64,000 nucleotides of DNA from Neisseria musculi (GCF_014297595.2 NZ_CP060414.2:1302001-1366000), one strand, 5' to 3'; numbered from the stretch's first letter, positions 1 to 10,191 are shown. Made by a program: numbers and translations. Notes: generated by a model not told the origin, from the sequence alone.

Positions 1-965
1 GCTTTGCCTTCGGCAGCGGCATGGCAGGCATCGACTGCGTGTTCCGCACTTTTCTGCGCCCGGGCTGCACCATCATTGCGGTGGGCGACATCTATGGCGG
101 CACTTATGATTTACTCACCGAGGTGTATGCCTCGTGGGGCGTAAATGTGGTGTTTGCCGATTTAACCGACCCTGCCAATCTCGATAAGGCGTTGGCCGCA
201 CATCAAAATGTGGCGATGGTATGGCTGGAAAGCCCGTCCAACCCGCTGCTGCGGCTGGTGGATATTGCAACGCTGGCGGCAAAAGCCAAAGCAGCCGGCG
301 CGCTGGTGGGCATCGACAACACCTTCGCTACGCCTTATCTGCAAAACCCGCTCGATATGGGCTGCGATATTGTGTTTCACTCGGCCACCAAATATTTGTG
401 CGGCCATTCGGACGTGCTGATGGGTGTTGTGGCAGTAAAAACCGAAGAATTGGCGCGCCCTATGCGCACCATGATGACGAACACCGGCGGTGTGGCCGGA
501 CCGATGGACTGCGCACTGGTGCTGCGCGGCATCAAAACGCTGGCTCTGCGTATGCAGCGGCATTGCGAAAACGCGCTGGAGATCGCCAAACGGCTGGAAA
601 CACACCCTGCGGTGGAAAAAGTGTTTTACCCCGGCCTGCCCTCGCACGAGCACCACGCCTTAGCCGGGCGGCAGATGAAAGATTTCGGCGGTGTGGTGAG
701 CATCTGGCTGAAAAACGACAGCAAAGAAGCTGCCGACAGCGTAATTAAAAACCTGAACATGATTCAGATGGCCGCCAGCCTGGGCGGGGTGGAAAGCCTG
801 ATTAACCATTGCTATTCACAGTCGCACAGCGGTGTACCGCACGAAATCAAAACCGCTGCCGGCATCAAAACCGGCCTGCTGCGGTTTTCTATCGGCGTAG
901 AGGATGTTGATGATATTTGGGCGGATATTGCCGCCGCGCTGGACACGGCCTTGCCCGGCCGCTGA
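1..965 (+). CDS. Cys/Met metabolism PLP-dependent enzyme, 5' end outside window (cystathionine gamma-synthase / O-acyl-homoserine sulfhydrylase type)
   Basis: The reading frame is open from the first bases (FAFGSGMAGID), so the start lies upstream and about 315 codons are visible. The family fold is clear: the PLP-binding lysine is in HSATKY (codon 390-392), with the GIDNTFATP segment before it and the SLGGVESL and RFSIGVED motifs near the C-terminus. Enzymes of this group exchange or eliminate the gamma substituent of homoserine esters or cystathionine in methionine and cysteine synthesis, in the cytoplasm. The N-terminal substrate-discriminating part is missing, so metB, metZ and metY types cannot be told apart. 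An intrinsic terminator follows about 180 bp downstream. Confidence 0.9.
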   Translation, partial: FAFGSGMAGIDCVFRTFLRPGCTIIAVGDIYGGTYDLLTEVYASWGVNVVFADLTDPANLDKALAAHQNVAMVWLESPSNPLLRLVDIATLAAKAKAAGALVGIDNTFATPYLQNPLDMGCDIVFHSATKYLCGHSDVLMGVVAVKTEELARPMRTMMTNTGGVAGPMDCALVLRGIKTLALRMQRHCENALEIAKRLETHPAVEKVFYPGLPSHEHHALAGRQMKDFGGVVSIWLKNDSKEAADSVIKNLNMIQMAASLGGVESLINHCYSQSHSGVPHEIKTAAGIKTGLLRFSIGVEDVDDIWADIAAALDTALPGR

Positions 966-1431
966 TTCGCCTGTTTGATGCAGACCATACCCTTACGGCC
1001 AAGCCGTTTTAACATCATTACGGCATGGGTTCCTTACACTGCCTGCAGCCTTATGCTTTTAGTGGGTTGGCGGCAGTCTCTTTATTTTCATCCCCCCATG
1101 CCCGGAACGGGCATTTCCCGTTTTCCACCAAACGCATATGAGGTTCCGCGGCCGAGGCGGCCGTGTTTTTTTAACACTCAAACTGAAACAATGGCGTAGG
1201 GAGAGGGCAGTTTAAGCGTTCGGCACACCGTCCGAAGAAACTGCGCCCTTTTGTGAATGGCCGCAACACGGCAAGGCAGCTTCATGGCTTTCCGGCATCC
1301 GTTGCCCGATGCTTCCGGTAAAGCGGTATCTCTTTCGCGATGCTGCACAGCCGTTTTTTCCCAAATCTTACCGTGTACACAACGCGGTTATGTTTAACCG
1401 CTCAGGCCGTCTGAAAAACATCCGCCCGTTA
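966..1431. other. intergenic region
   Basis: No convincing gene. It holds the terminator at 1147-1172 and one DUS (1404-1415), just before the convergent LysR gene ends. Confidence 0.6.
1147..1172 (+). terminator. intrinsic terminator
   Basis: A GC-rich 7-bp stem (1147-1153 pairs with 1159-1165, one G-T pair) with a 5-base loop is followed directly by seven T. It is placed to end transcription of the PLP-enzyme gene. Confidence 0.75.
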
Positions 1432-2322
1432 TCAAACAACCGTATCCGCCCATACGCTTTCCACACACTCTTTCAACAGATTCAATATAGGATCTTCTTC
1501 AAACTCATCGAGATAAATAAAGTGAAGCGGCAAGTTTTGGCGGTATTCGTCAAGAATGTAAATGGGTTTGCCTGCCGCACACGCAGCTTCTGCTTTTTGG
1601 GCAGGTATCATCGCCAGCCCTGTGCCTTCGCAAACCAAATCGATGATGGTTTGCGGGTAATCGCAGATAATCTGCTGTTTGGGCGAGATTTTGTATTTGC
1701 GCCAAAACTGCTGCATATGTTTGCGGCTGCTCGACACCACCGACATTTCAATCCACGCATACTCTTCCAAACTTCCGGGCAGGCCTGCCTTGATGCGGCC
1801 GGCTTCGCCTGCGTGGCAGACCAGCGAATATTGGATATCGCCGAGAAACAGGCTGCGCAGGCTGCGGCGGGTAACGGGGCCGAGAAAGAAGCCGCCGTGC
1901 AGTTGTTTGTCCAACACCCGCTGCTCGATTTCGCCGCTCATGCCGTATTGGATATGCAGCATGATATCGGGGTCTTGCTTCAGGATGCTTTGTGTCAGAG
2001 CGGTGATTCTGTCGGGCGCAACGGGGTGGATAAGGCCGAGATCAGCATGGGTAACATAATGTTCTGAAAGGGTTTTGGCAAAGCAGTCGAGTTTGTGGTG
2101 GTGTTGCAGCAGGGCTTCGGCCTCCGGCAGGAACACTTCGCCTGCCGGGGTGAGTACCATGCCGTTGGTGGTGCGTTTGAACAGGGTAACGTCCAATCGC
2201 TTTTCGAGCGATTTAATCTGCGCTGAAACGGCCGGCTGCGACAAGTGCAAACGCTCGGCTGCCTGGGTCAGATTGCCGATGTGGGCAACTTCGATAAAGG
2301 TTTTAAGCTGGTTGTAATCCAT
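1432..2322 (-). CDS. LysR-family transcriptional regulator
   Basis: A 296-residue protein of normal LysR length. Residues 1-60 form the winged helix-turn-helix (MDYNQLKTFIEV, then LTQAAERLHLSQPAVSAQIKSL) and the rest is the periplasmic-binding-like effector domain. An upstream in-frame start would add 22 residues of arginine- and proline-rich sequence foreign to the family, so ATG at 2322 is preferred. The gene is divergent from the DUF485-actP acetate uptake pair, 302 bp away. LysR proteins often control a divergent neighbour, so a role in acetate or short-chain acid uptake is a reasonable guess. The effector is unknown. Confidence 0.88.
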   Translation of the reverse strand: MDYNQLKTFIEVAHIGNLTQAAERLHLSQPAVSAQIKSLEKRLDVTLFKRTTNGMVLTPAGEVFLPEAEALLQHHHKLDCFAKTLSEHYVTHADLGLIHPVAPDRITALTQSILKQDPDIMLHIQYGMSGEIEQRVLDKQLHGGFFLGPVTRRSLRSLFLGDIQYSLVCHAGEAGRIKAGLPGSLEEYAWIEMSVVSSSRKHMQQFWRKYKISPKQQIICDYPQTIIDLVCEGTGLAMIPAQKAEAACAAGKPIYILDEYRQNLPLHFIYLDEFEEDPILNLLKECVESVWADTVV

Positions 2323-2624
2323 ATTTTTCTTCTGCGAAAGCCGGTAGGGTAACGGCCGACCCGCTGCGGGCGGCCGCCGCCCGGCCAATCAGATCTGCCC
2401 CGGGATACTGCACCGCAGCAGCATACCTTGATGATGGTGTTTCGGCATATCTTCAGGCCGTCTGAAAGATTTTCCCGAGCGGTGATTGCTTTAAAAATCA
2501 ACTCCGTCCGGCGCATTATCAGCCGGACGGATTGATACTATCAGAAAATAATATTAGCCACGGCAATGTTTTTTCATTTTAATCCGTTTCGTTTACCGGT
2601 AAGCGTTCTGTAAAGGAGAAAGTA
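2323..2624. other. divergent intergenic region, LysR / DUF485-actP
   Basis: 302 bp between divergent genes, with a DUS at 2455-2466 and an AT-rich stretch near 2535-2585 where promoters would be expected. I could not assign a clean -35/-10 pair. Confidence 0.5.
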
Positions 2625-2942
2625 ATGGATAAACAAACTGCACGGCAAGTGCTCTCACATCCGAAATTCAAACAGATGGCGCAACAAAAAGCGATGATAG
2701 GCTGGGGATTTTCGGCTGTTGTTTTTGTGATGTATGTGGCTTATATCTGGCTGATCGGTACTGCCCCCGAAATGTTCGGCAAACCCGTATCCGAGGGCGG
2801 CATCACCACTTGGGGCGTTTACGCCGGCATCTTCGTGATTGTGTTTTCATTTATCACCACCGGCATCTATGTCAGCATAGCCAACGGTAAATTTGAAGAA
2901 ATGACCCAAGAAGTTGTGCGTGAAGTTCAGGGAGAAAAATAA
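2625..2942 (+). CDS. DUF485 inner-membrane protein (YjcH-like)
   Basis: A 105-residue protein with two hydrophobic segments (about residues 25-47 and 62-85), typical of DUF485. It starts with [19 protein letters not shown], as in the YjcH proteins that precede ActP in many proteobacteria. A strong ribosome-binding site (aaaggaga) lies five bases before the ATG. Only two bases separate its stop from actP, so the two are almost certainly cotranscribed. The molecular role of DUF485 is not settled; it is usually taken as an accessory subunit of the acetate transporter. Confidence 0.9.
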   Translation: MDKQTARQVLSHPKFKQMAQQKAMIGWGFSAVVFVMYVAYIWLIGTAPEMFGKPVSEGGITTWGVYAGIFVIVFSFITTGIYVSIANGKFEEMTQEVVREVQGEK

Positions 2943-2944
2943 AC

Positions 2945-4621
2945 ATGAATAAATTTTTAATCGGTATTCCGGCTCTGCTCGCTTCGGGCAGCGTTTGGGC
3001 AGACGCCTTAACCGGCGATGTGGAAAAACAGCCGCTGAATATTTCGGCGATTGTGATGTTTCTGATTTTCGTGGGCGCAACGCTGTTCATCACCAAGTGG
3101 GCGGCCAAGCAAAACAAATCCACCAAAGATTTCTACACCGCCGGCGGCGGCATTTCCGGCTTTCAAAACGGCCTGGCCATTGCAGGGGACTTTATGTCCG
3201 CCGCCTCGTTTCTGGGCATTTCGGCCATGGTGTACACCACCGGCTACGATGGCCTGATCTATTCCACCGGCTTCTTGGTGGGCTGGCCCATCGTTTTGTT
3301 TCTGATTGCCGAACGTTTGCGCAACCTCGGTAAATTCACTTTTTCAGACGTGGTGGCCTACCGCCTCAAACAAGGGCCCGTGCGCGTATTTGCCGCCAGC
3401 GGCTCCTTATTGGTGGTGATTCTCTACCTGATAGCCCAAGTTGTAGGCGCAGGCAAACTGATCCAACTGCTGTTCGGCATGAGCTACACTTCCGCCGTGG
3501 TTATTGTGGGCGCGCTGATGGTGGCTTATGTGTTGTTCGGCGGCATGCTGGCCACCACCTGGGTGCAGATTATCAAAGCCGTGATGCTGCTTTCGGGCGC
3601 TTCGTTTATGGCCTTTATGATTTTGAAAGCCTCGGGCTTCAGCTTGGAAAACATGTTTTTGAAAGCCACCGAAATCCACGAAAAAGGCGCTGCCATCATG
3701 TCGCCCGGCGGCTTGGTTTCCAATCCGATAGACGCACTCTCGCTGGGGTTGGCATTAATGTTCGGCACCGCCGGCCTGCCGCATATCCTGATGCGCTTCT
3801 TTACCGTGCCCGATGCCAAAGAAGCACGCAAATCAGTATTTGTGGCCACGGGCTTCATCGGCTATTTCTATCTTTTAACCTTCATCATCGGCTTCGGTGC
3901 GATTATCTTCGTTACCAAAGACAACCCCCAGTTCTTCACCACCATGATTAAAGAGGGCAAATCCGTTGTAGAAATGATAGGCGGCACCAATATGGCGGCG
4001 GTTCACTTGTCGGGCGCACTCGGCGGCAACCTCTTTTTGGGCTTTATTTCCGCCGTAGCGTTCGCCACCATTCTCGCAGTAGTGGCCGGCCTGACCCTTT
4101 CCGGCGCATCGGCCGTGAGCCATGACCTTTACGCTTCGGTTTTCCGCAAAGGCCAAGCCTCGCAAGAGCAGGAAATGCGCGTATCGCGTTTGGCTACCTT
4201 AGGCTTGGGCGTGATGGCCATCGTGTTGGGCATCGCCTTTGAAAACCAAAACGTTGCCTTTATGGTGGGCTTGGCATTCGCACTGGCGGCCTCGGCCAAC
4301 TTCCCGATTCTCGCCCTGTCGATGTTCTGGAAAGGCCTGACTACGCGCGGCGCGGTTATCGGCGGCTTTCTCGGCCTGCTGGCGGCTTTTGTGCTGATTA
4401 TCCTCGGCCCGACCGTGTGGGTGAAAGTGCTGCACCACAAAGAAGCCCTCTTCCCCTACAGCAACCCCGCCCTGTTTTCGATTCCGCTGGCCTTTGTTGC
4501 TGCCTGGTTTTTCTCGATTACCGACAAATCCAAACAGGCCGGGCTGGATAAAGCAGGCTTTGAAGCACAATATGTCCGCTCCATGACCGGCATCGGCGCG
4601 GCAGAAGCCAGCGACCACTAA
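2945..4621 (+). CDS. actP: cation/acetate symporter ActP
   Basis: A 558-residue member of the sodium:solute symporter (SSS) family, close to the 549 of E. coli ActP. It begins with a signal-like segment ([19 protein letters not shown]) and then about 13 transmembrane helices. The core carries [20 protein letters not shown] and [19 protein letters not shown], conserved in acetate permeases. It would import acetate and other short carboxylates with a cation. It follows the DUF485 gene in one operon and ends at a DUS-pair terminator. The divergent LysR gene is a candidate regulator. Confidence 0.93.
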   Translation: MNKFLIGIPALLASGSVWADALTGDVEKQPLNISAIVMFLIFVGATLFITKWAAKQNKSTKDFYTAGGGISGFQNGLAIAGDFMSAASFLGISAMVYTTGYDGLIYSTGFLVGWPIVLFLIAERLRNLGKFTFSDVVAYRLKQGPVRVFAASGSLLVVILYLIAQVVGAGKLIQLLFGMSYTSAVVIVGALMVAYVLFGGMLATTWVQIIKAVMLLSGASFMAFMILKASGFSLENMFLKATEIHEKGAAIMSPGGLVSNPIDALSLGLALMFGTAGLPHILMRFFTVPDAKEARKSVFVATGFIGYFYLLTFIIGFGAIIFVTKDNPQFFTTMIKEGKSVVEMIGGTNMAAVHLSGALGGNLFLGFISAVAFATILAVVAGLTLSGASAVSHDLYASVFRKGQASQEQEMRVSRLATLGLGVMAIVLGIAFENQNVAFMVGLAFALAASANFPILALSMFWKGLTTRGAVIGGFLGLLAAFVLIILGPTVWVKVLHHKEALFPYSNPALFSIPLAFVAAWFFSITDKSKQAGLDKAGFEAQYVRSMTGIGAAEASDH

Positions 4622-4648
4622 ACTCAAACCGCCGCAAAGCACAATAAC

Positions 4649-4682
4649 AGGCCGTCTGAAAAGATTTTTCAGACGGCCTTTC
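4649..4682 (+). terminator. DUS-pair terminator after actP
   Basis: Two inverted DUS (AGGCCGTCTGAA and its complement) form a 13-bp stem followed by ttt. Confidence 0.8.
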
Positions 4683-4739
4683 GGTTTGCCGCCGATATTC
4701 AGTACAATGCCGTCTGAAACCCACCTGCAAGGACGCACC

Positions 4740-5099
4740 ATGTATTTTGTCGACCGCACCGCCGTGGTGCTCAAACCCACCGCAAACTTTCTCGCCTGGC
4801 TCAAACAGACCGATGAAAATATGCCCGATTTAACGCTGGAGCAAATCCGCAGCAACTGCTCGGTGTTTCTCGTGCCGCAGTTTGACGAGCCGGAAGCGGT
4901 GGTTTCCTATTTTGACGAGCGTTACCAAACCATTTTCGAAGCCGAAATTTCCAGTTGGGACATTCCCCGCAGCCAATGGCCGGCCGATATGGGTCTGAAA
5001 GCCTTTTGGGAATATTTCGAAGTGGAAATTCACGACATGGTGTTCGATATGGAAGAAGCCGGGCTGAACATCACCCCCGTATTCGACAACATGATGTAA
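4740..5099 (+). CDS. conserved hypothetical acidic protein
   Basis: A 119-residue acidic cytoplasmic protein that I do not recognise. The start at MYFVDRTAVVLKP is preferred, because the 18 residues added by an upstream ATG include a translated DUS. It has no signal peptide or membrane segment. It is rich in Asp/Glu and aromatic residues, especially the C-terminal half (FWEYFEVEIHDMVFDMEEAG). One base separates its stop from the ATG of the ygfX-like gene, so they form an operon. In enterobacteria ygfX sits beside sdhE, but this protein lacks the SdhE RGxxE motif, so it is not simply SdhE. Confidence 0.75.
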   Translation: MYFVDRTAVVLKPTANFLAWLKQTDENMPDLTLEQIRSNCSVFLVPQFDEPEAVVSYFDERYQTIFEAEISSWDIPRSQWPADMGLKAFWEYFEVEIHDMVFDMEEAGLNITPVFDNMM

Positions 5100-5100
5100 G

Positions 5101-5523
5101 ATGCGACCTTTTCAGACGGCCTTCAAACCTTCGCCCGCCGGCAAAGCCCTAACGGTGTTTCTGCATCTTTGGGCGGCTTATCTCTGCCTCACCGCGTTTC
5201 ACGGCACGGCACGCATCATCGGCCTGCTGTTGCTGGCTGCCGCTTTTTTCCGGGCGTGGCACAGCCAAAACCTGCGCCACGCCGATGCCGTACACAAAAT
5301 CACCGTCAGCCCGCAAGGGAGGGCGGTGGTGTTTACCGGCCGGCCGCCAGCCGATTTTGAAGCCGTGTTGCGCCCGGGCAGCCTGGTTTCGCCTTACGCC
5401 ATGTTTTTGAAATGGGATGTGGGCGGCCGCACAATATGGCAGTTTGTACTGCCCGATATGACGGAGCGCGAAAGCTTCCGCCGCCTGCTGGTTTGGGCAC
5501 GCTGGGGGCAGCCTAAAGATTAA
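5101..5523 (+). CDS. YgfX-like membrane protein
   Basis: A 140-residue protein with two adjacent hydrophobic segments (about residues 17-32 and 36-52). A soluble C-terminal part carries the family pattern GSLVSPYAMFLKWDVGGR, then FVLPDMTERESFRRLLVWARW. This matches the YgfX (PF07254) family, first described as the CptA toxin and also linked to flavinylation partners. The first codons (RPFQTAFKP) read through an inverted DUS at 5111-5122, so uptake sequence is part of the protein. It is coupled to the acidic 119-residue gene before it. Toxicity is not shown by the sequence. Confidence 0.75.
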   Translation: MRPFQTAFKPSPAGKALTVFLHLWAAYLCLTAFHGTARIIGLLLLAAAFFRAWHSQNLRHADAVHKITVSPQGRAVVFTGRPPADFEAVLRPGSLVSPYAMFLKWDVGGRTIWQFVLPDMTERESFRRLLVWARWGQPKD

Positions 5524-5545
5524 CCTTTCCTTTCAAGACCGTCTG

Positions 5546-5623
5546 AAAACGCCGTTTCCGAAGGAAACAAGTTTCTGCGGAGCTAAAACGCCGTTTCCGA
5601 AGGAAACCGGTTTCTGCCAAACC
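5546..5623. repeat. two 39-bp tandem repeats
   Basis: Period 39, copies at 5546-5584 and 5585-5623, identical over the first 23 bases (aaaacgccgtttccgaagga and on). Each contains the small palindrome GTTTCC-GAA-GGAAAC. They lie between ygfX and folC, bracketed by DUS-like sequences. Confidence 0.75.
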
Positions 5624-5671
5624 AAACACTCCCTGTTTTCAGACGGCCCCACACACATTTATCTACTCAAA

Positions 5672-6958
5672 ATGAAAACATTAAACGACTGGTTATCGCA
5701 TCTCGAAACCGCCCACAGCGCGGGGCTGATTGATATGGGTTTGGCGCGCGCGGGCGAAGTGAAAAACACCATGCGGTTGGAGCCGCAATGCCCCGTGATT
5801 GTGGTAGCAGGCACCAACGGAAAAGGCTCGGTGTGCGCCTTTCTCACCCAGATTTACAAGCAGGCCGGCTTCAAAGTAGGCACGCTCACCAGCCCGCACC
5901 TGCTCCGATACAACGAGCGCATCTGCATCAGCGGCGAGCCTGTAAGCGATGAAGCGATTACAGCTGCGTTTGAGCGCATCGAAGCGGCGCGCGGCAGCGT
6001 TTCCCTCACTTATTTCGAATTCAACACGCTGGCCGCCGTTGATATTTTTATGCGCGAAAACGTTGATGTGATGGTGTTGGAAGTCGGCCTCGGCGGGCGA
6101 TTGGACGCAGTAAACATTTTTGATGCCGACTGCGCCGTGGTAACCGGTGTCGATCTTGACCACCAATCGTTTCTGGGCGACACCGTTGAAGCGGCCGCCC
6201 ACGAAAAAGCCGGCGTGTTCCGCAGCGGCAAACCCGCTGTCTGCGGCCAAAACCCTCCGCCCGAACCGCTGCGCCGCCACGCCGAAAATATCGGTGCCGA
6301 CCTGCTTTTGGCCAAGCGCGATTTCGATTTCAGCCGTATGGAGCAGCAACAATGGTCGTTCCACTTCCATCCCACCGCCGCATCGGGGCTTTCAGACGGC
6401 CTCAAACGCAACCGCAACGCCCTGCCCATACCCGCCCTGCGCGGTGCCTACCAACTGGGCAACGCCGCTTGTGCGCTGGCCGTTATCGAATGCCTCAACC
6501 CGCGCCTGCCTGTCGATATCGGCTCCATCAAACGCGCTCTGCTGCTGGTTCACAACCCCGGCCGCTTCCAAGTGCTGCCCGGCCGCCCGCTCACCATTCT
6601 CGATGTCGCCCACAACCCGCACGCCGCCCGCGCCCTGCGCCAAAGCTTGATTGCCCTGCCTTTCGCCGAAAAACGCACCGCCGTGTTCAGCATTTTGGCC
6701 GACAAAGATTCAGACGGCGTGATCGACACCGTGAAAGACCAGTTTGACCAATGGTATATCGCCCCACTGCATCTGCCGCGCGGTATGTCTGCGGCAGAAA
6801 TAAAACAGAAACTCAACCACCACGGCATAACCTCCGTGCAGAGCTTTGAAAATATTCAAACGGCCTATCAGGCAGCTTTGGCGCAGGCCGGGGAAAATGA
6901 TAGAATCACGGTTTTTGGTTCTTTCCACACCGTTGCCGAGGCCATGGCTACTTTGTAA
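5672..6958 (+). CDS. folC: bifunctional folylpolyglutamate synthase / dihydrofolate synthase
   Basis: A 428-residue Mur-ligase-type enzyme of the usual FolC length. The P-loop VAGTNGKGS is at residues 45-53, GLGGRLDAVN near 135, and the C-terminal domain has ILDVAHNPHAAR. It adds glutamate to dihydropteroate and then to folates, using ATP. It starts the run folC-SPOR-cvpA-purF, with only 12 bases to the next gene. The codons SGLSDGLKRN read through an inverted DUS. The order is conserved in Neisseria. Confidence 0.95.
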   Translation: MKTLNDWLSHLETAHSAGLIDMGLARAGEVKNTMRLEPQCPVIVVAGTNGKGSVCAFLTQIYKQAGFKVGTLTSPHLLRYNERICISGEPVSDEAITAAFERIEAARGSVSLTYFEFNTLAAVDIFMRENVDVMVLEVGLGGRLDAVNIFDADCAVVTGVDLDHQSFLGDTVEAAAHEKAGVFRSGKPAVCGQNPPPEPLRRHAENIGADLLLAKRDFDFSRMEQQQWSFHFHPTAASGLSDGLKRNRNALPIPALRGAYQLGNAACALAVIECLNPRLPVDIGSIKRALLLVHNPGRFQVLPGRPLTILDVAHNPHAARALRQSLIALPFAEKRTAVFSILADKDSDGVIDTVKDQFDQWYIAPLHLPRGMSAAEIKQKLNHHGITSVQSFENIQTAYQAALAQAGENDRITVFGSFHTVAEAMATL

Positions 6959-6970
6959 CAAGGCGGATTC

Positions 6971-8140
6971 ATGTCAAACAACCGTTTCCATTCACTCAAT
7001 GAATACGAAAAACTGAAGCGCAAAAACCGCCGCCGTTTGGTTGGCGCGTCTGCGTTGGTGATATTTGCCGGCATTTTGCTGGCCAATGTGTTGAACCAAA
7101 GCAGCACCGAAGAAGCCGCCGGCAACATCAGTATCGAAAAAACCGCCTCCGCCGAATCGGAAGCCACAGCGCAGACAGAGACTGCCAACCAAGCCGCCGC
7201 TGCCGATGATGCTTCCGACTTATCCCCTGCTGTCGTGTTGGAACCCGCCCCGGCCGATACCGAAACCACAGAACTGAGCAACCCGCTTGCTAACCCGCCC
7301 GCACAAACGCCGGCACAGCCCGCGCCCGCAGAGCAAACGGTATCCGAATCCGCCGCCCAAACCGCCGCGGCAACCGCAGCCGCAAAAGCAGCGGCCGAGA
7401 AAAAAGCGGCGCAAGCCAAACCCGCCGCCAAACCCTTGCAGGCCGAAACGCCCAAACCCCAACCCAAGCCGCAGCCCAAGCCCGAAGAAACCGCTCCGCC
7501 GCCCGTGGTGGTCATCAACAACCGCATCGAGCCCGATGCCGAAGCCGGGCGTAAAGCCGCTGCCAAAAAAGCCGAAGCCGAACGTCTGAAACAGCAGGCG
7601 CAGCAAAAGGCAGCAGCACCCAAAAACGAACAGGAAACACAAGCACGCGAAACACGCGGGCAGGCCGCAGCCAAAGAAGCCGAACGCCGCAAAACCGCAC
7701 GTTCGGCCGAGCAGGAAAAAGGCCGTCTGAAAGCGCAACAAGAAGCCCGCGCCAAAGCGGAATCTGAAAAACGCGCGGCCGAAACCGCCAAGAAAAAACA
7801 GCAGCAAGCCAGCCGCAAAGCCGCGCAAGATGCGTTAAACAACAAAGCCGCGCAAGCATCGGTTGAAAAAAGCGACCCCAAAACCATTCTGGAAGGCAAA
7901 CCCGCTTCCCAAAAAGCCATTATTCAGGCCGGCGCATACAGCAGCCGCGATCAAGCCAAACAAACGCAGCAGAAACTGGCCGATGCAGGCGTGAGCGCCT
8001 ACATCACCGAAGTGGAAACCAGCAAAGGCAAGGTTTACCGCGTGCGCACCGGCCATTACCCTGATCGGGAAACCGCCGGCAAAGCTTTGCAACGGCTGCG
8101 CAAAAAAGGGGCAGACGGCATCATAATCGGACAACCCTGA
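6971..8140 (+). CDS. SPOR-domain cell-division-type membrane protein
   Basis: 389 residues with a short cytoplasmic N-terminus, one transmembrane helix (about 24-42, LVGASALVIFAGILLANVL) and a long low-complexity region rich in Ala, Lys, Gln, Glu and Pro (about 45-300). The C-terminal SPOR domain (about 310-389) contains IIQAGAYSSRDQAKQTQQKL and YRVRTGHYPDRETA. SPOR domains bind denuded septal peptidoglycan, so the protein should sit at the division site, like FtsN or DedD. The last base of its TGA is the first base of the cvpA ATG, so translation is probably coupled. The alanine-rich linker makes long antisense frames that are not genes. Confidence 0.88.
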   Translation: MSNNRFHSLNEYEKLKRKNRRRLVGASALVIFAGILLANVLNQSSTEEAAGNISIEKTASAESEATAQTETANQAAAADDASDLSPAVVLEPAPADTETTELSNPLANPPAQTPAQPAPAEQTVSESAAQTAAATAAAKAAAEKKAAQAKPAAKPLQAETPKPQPKPQPKPEETAPPPVVVINNRIEPDAEAGRKAAAKKAEAERLKQQAQQKAAAPKNEQETQARETRGQAAAKEAERRKTARSAEQEKGRLKAQQEARAKAESEKRAAETAKKKQQQASRKAAQDALNNKAAQASVEKSDPKTILEGKPASQKAIIQAGAYSSRDQAKQTQQKLADAGVSAYITEVETSKGKVYRVRTGHYPDRETAGKALQRLRKKGADGIIIGQP

Positions 8141-8637
8141 TGGCCACCTTCGACCTTCTCGCCTCCGGCCTGATCGGCCTGTGCATTATCGTTTCAATGA
8201 TGCGCGGCATGATTGCCGAAGCAGCTTCTTTAATCATTTGGATTGCGTCATTTCTTGCAGCCAAAACATTCGCCGTACCTTTTTCGGAAATCGCGTTCCG
8301 CTCATTCGAACCGCGCCCTTTGGCCGTATCCCTGTCTTTTATCGTTTTGTTTGCTGCCGCATGGCTGCTGCAGCGTTGTTTGCGCTCGCTGCTTACCGGT
8401 GCCGCGCAGGCCTCGGGTTTGGGCGGCATCAACCGCCTGCTCGGCGGCGCATTCGGGGCACTGAAAGGTATTTTGCTGGTTACGTTGGCGGTAATCGTCT
8501 GCTCGTTTACCGATCTGCCGCAAACCGATGGCTGGCGGCAGTCGGTCAGTGCGGGCTATTTCGAATCGCTGGCACAATTTGCCGTACCCTATCTGCCGGC
8601 CGCCCTTGCAGATAAAATACAGTATCAACCTCTTTAA
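8140..8637 (+). CDS. cvpA: CvpA family membrane protein
   Basis: A 165-residue protein with four hydrophobic segments and the CvpA features: an N-terminal MATFDLLASGLIGLCIIVSMMRG and then GLGGINRLLGGAFGALKGIL. The family is needed for colicin V production in E. coli and contributes to envelope stress resistance; its biochemistry is unclear. It overlaps the SPOR gene by one base and lies 18 bases before purF, the classic cvpA-purF arrangement. Confidence 0.9.
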   Translation: MATFDLLASGLIGLCIIVSMMRGMIAEAASLIIWIASFLAAKTFAVPFSEIAFRSFEPRPLAVSLSFIVLFAAAWLLQRCLRSLLTGAAQASGLGGINRLLGGAFGALKGILLVTLAVIVCSFTDLPQTDGWRQSVSAGYFESLAQFAVPYLPAALADKIQYQPL

Positions 8638-8655
8638 AAATGTTCGGAGAAAAAA

Positions 8656-10191
8656 ATGTGTGGCGTATTGGGCATGGTAGCCTACCAACCTGTAAACCAA
8701 AGCCTTTATGACGGCCTGCAAATGCTGCAACACCGCGGCCAAGATGCTGCCGGCATCGTTACCGTAGAAGGCAGCATTTTCCATATGCACAAAGGCAAAG
8801 GCATGGTGCGCGATGTGTTCCGCACCCGAAATATGCGTGATCTGACAGGCAATGCCGGCATCGCCCATGTGCGCTATCCTACCGCAGGCAACGCCGAGAG
8901 CGCGGCCGAAGCGCAACCGTTTTACGTCAGCTCGCCGTTCGGCATCGTGCTGGCGCACAACGGCAACCTTACCAATACCGAAGAACTCTATGAAAACGTG
9001 TGCCACAAGCATTTGCGCCACATCAATACCCGCTCCGATTCGGAAGTGCTGCTCAATGTGTTTGCCCATGAATTGCGCCGCGCAGTTACCGACTCCAATG
9101 CTTCGCAACTGAGCGTTGACAATATCTTCGAGGCCGTTGCCAAACTGCACAAACGCATACGCGGTGCATACGGTGTGGTGGCTGTGATTGCCGGTTACGG
9201 GCTGGTGGCTTTCCGCGATCCGCTCGGTATCCGCCCGCTGGTGCTGGGCACACAAACCGATTCAGACGGCCGCACTGCCTATGCCGTTGCTTCCGAATCG
9301 GTTGCCTTCAATGCCATCGAGTTTGATTTGGAACGCGACATTGCCCCCGGCGAAGCCGTTTTCATTTCTTTAGACGGGCAGTTTTTCTCACGCCGGTGCG
9401 CCGCAAACACCAGCCTCAGCCCCTGTCTGTTCGAATACGTTTACTTCGCCCGCCCCGATTCAGTAATCGACAATGTTTCCGTTTACCGCGCCCGCTTGGG
9501 CATGGGCGTAGCACTGGCCGAAAAAGTGAGGCGCGAGCTGCCGCTCAACGATATTGATGTGGTGATGCCGATTCCCGACACCAGCCGCCCCAGTGCAATG
9601 GAACTGGCGCACCATTTAGGCAAACCCTACCGCGAAGGGCTGATTAAAAACCGCTACATCGGCCGCACCTTCATCATGCCCGGTCAAGCCACGCGCAAAA
9701 AATCAGTACGCCAAAAACTCAGCCCGATGGAATCTGAATTTAAAGGAAAAAGTGTGCTGTTGGTTGATGATTCCATCGTTCGCGGCACCACCAGCCGAGA
9801 AATTGTCGAAATGGTGCGCGCTTCCGGCGCCCGCAAAGTCTATTTTGCCTCGGCTGCCCCCGAAGTACGCTACCCCAACGTTTACGGCATCGATATGCCA
9901 ACCCACGAAGAGCTGATTGCCAACGGCCGCAACAAAAACGAAATCGCCCGCGAAATCGGTGCCGATGGCTGTGTTTTCCAAGATTTGGGCGAGCTGGAGC
10001 AGGTGGTGAAATCACTCAACCCTGCCATCGATTCATTCGATGCTTCATGCTTCAGCGGCTGCTATCCCACCGGCGATATCGATGAAACCTACCTGCAAAA
10101 ACTTTCTGCCGACAAATCCCTGCCCGCCGCGCTCACCGGCACCATCCACACGGCAATACGCATCAGCAACCACCCGGAAGACGATGAATAA
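8656..10191 (+). CDS. purF: amidophosphoribosyltransferase
   Basis: 511 residues. After removal of Met the N-terminal Cys (MCGVLGMV) is the glutaminase nucleophile. The class II amidotransferase domain runs to about residue 230 ([16 protein letters not shown]). The C-terminal part is a phosphoribosyltransferase with the PRPP loop [14 protein letters not shown] near residue 370. It makes 5-phosphoribosylamine, the first committed step of purine synthesis. A Shine-Dalgarno (cggaga) lies close before the ATG. It is the last gene of the cluster; about 1.1 kb without genes follows. Confidence 0.97.
   Translation: MCGVLGMVAYQPVNQSLYDGLQMLQHRGQDAAGIVTVEGSIFHMHKGKGMVRDVFRTRNMRDLTGNAGIAHVRYPTAGNAESAAEAQPFYVSSPFGIVLAHNGNLTNTEELYENVCHKHLRHINTRSDSEVLLNVFAHELRRAVTDSNASQLSVDNIFEAVAKLHKRIRGAYGVVAVIAGYGLVAFRDPLGIRPLVLGTQTDSDGRTAYAVASESVAFNAIEFDLERDIAPGEAVFISLDGQFFSRRCAANTSLSPCLFEYVYFARPDSVIDNVSVYRARLGMGVALAEKVRRELPLNDIDVVMPIPDTSRPSAMELAHHLGKPYREGLIKNRYIGRTFIMPGQATRKKSVRQKLSPMESEFKGKSVLLVDDSIVRGTTSREIVEMVRASGARKVYFASAAPEVRYPNVYGIDMPTHEELIANGRNKNEIAREIGADGCVFQDLGELEQVVKSLNPAIDSFDASCFSGCYPTGDIDETYLQKLSADKSLPAALTGTIHTAIRISNHPEDDE

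Noticed and set aside
6868..7920. 350-codon frame antisense to the SPOR-domain gene
   Set aside because: It mirrors the alanine/lysine-rich linker; composition is only Ala/Ser/Cys/Phe runs and has no domain.
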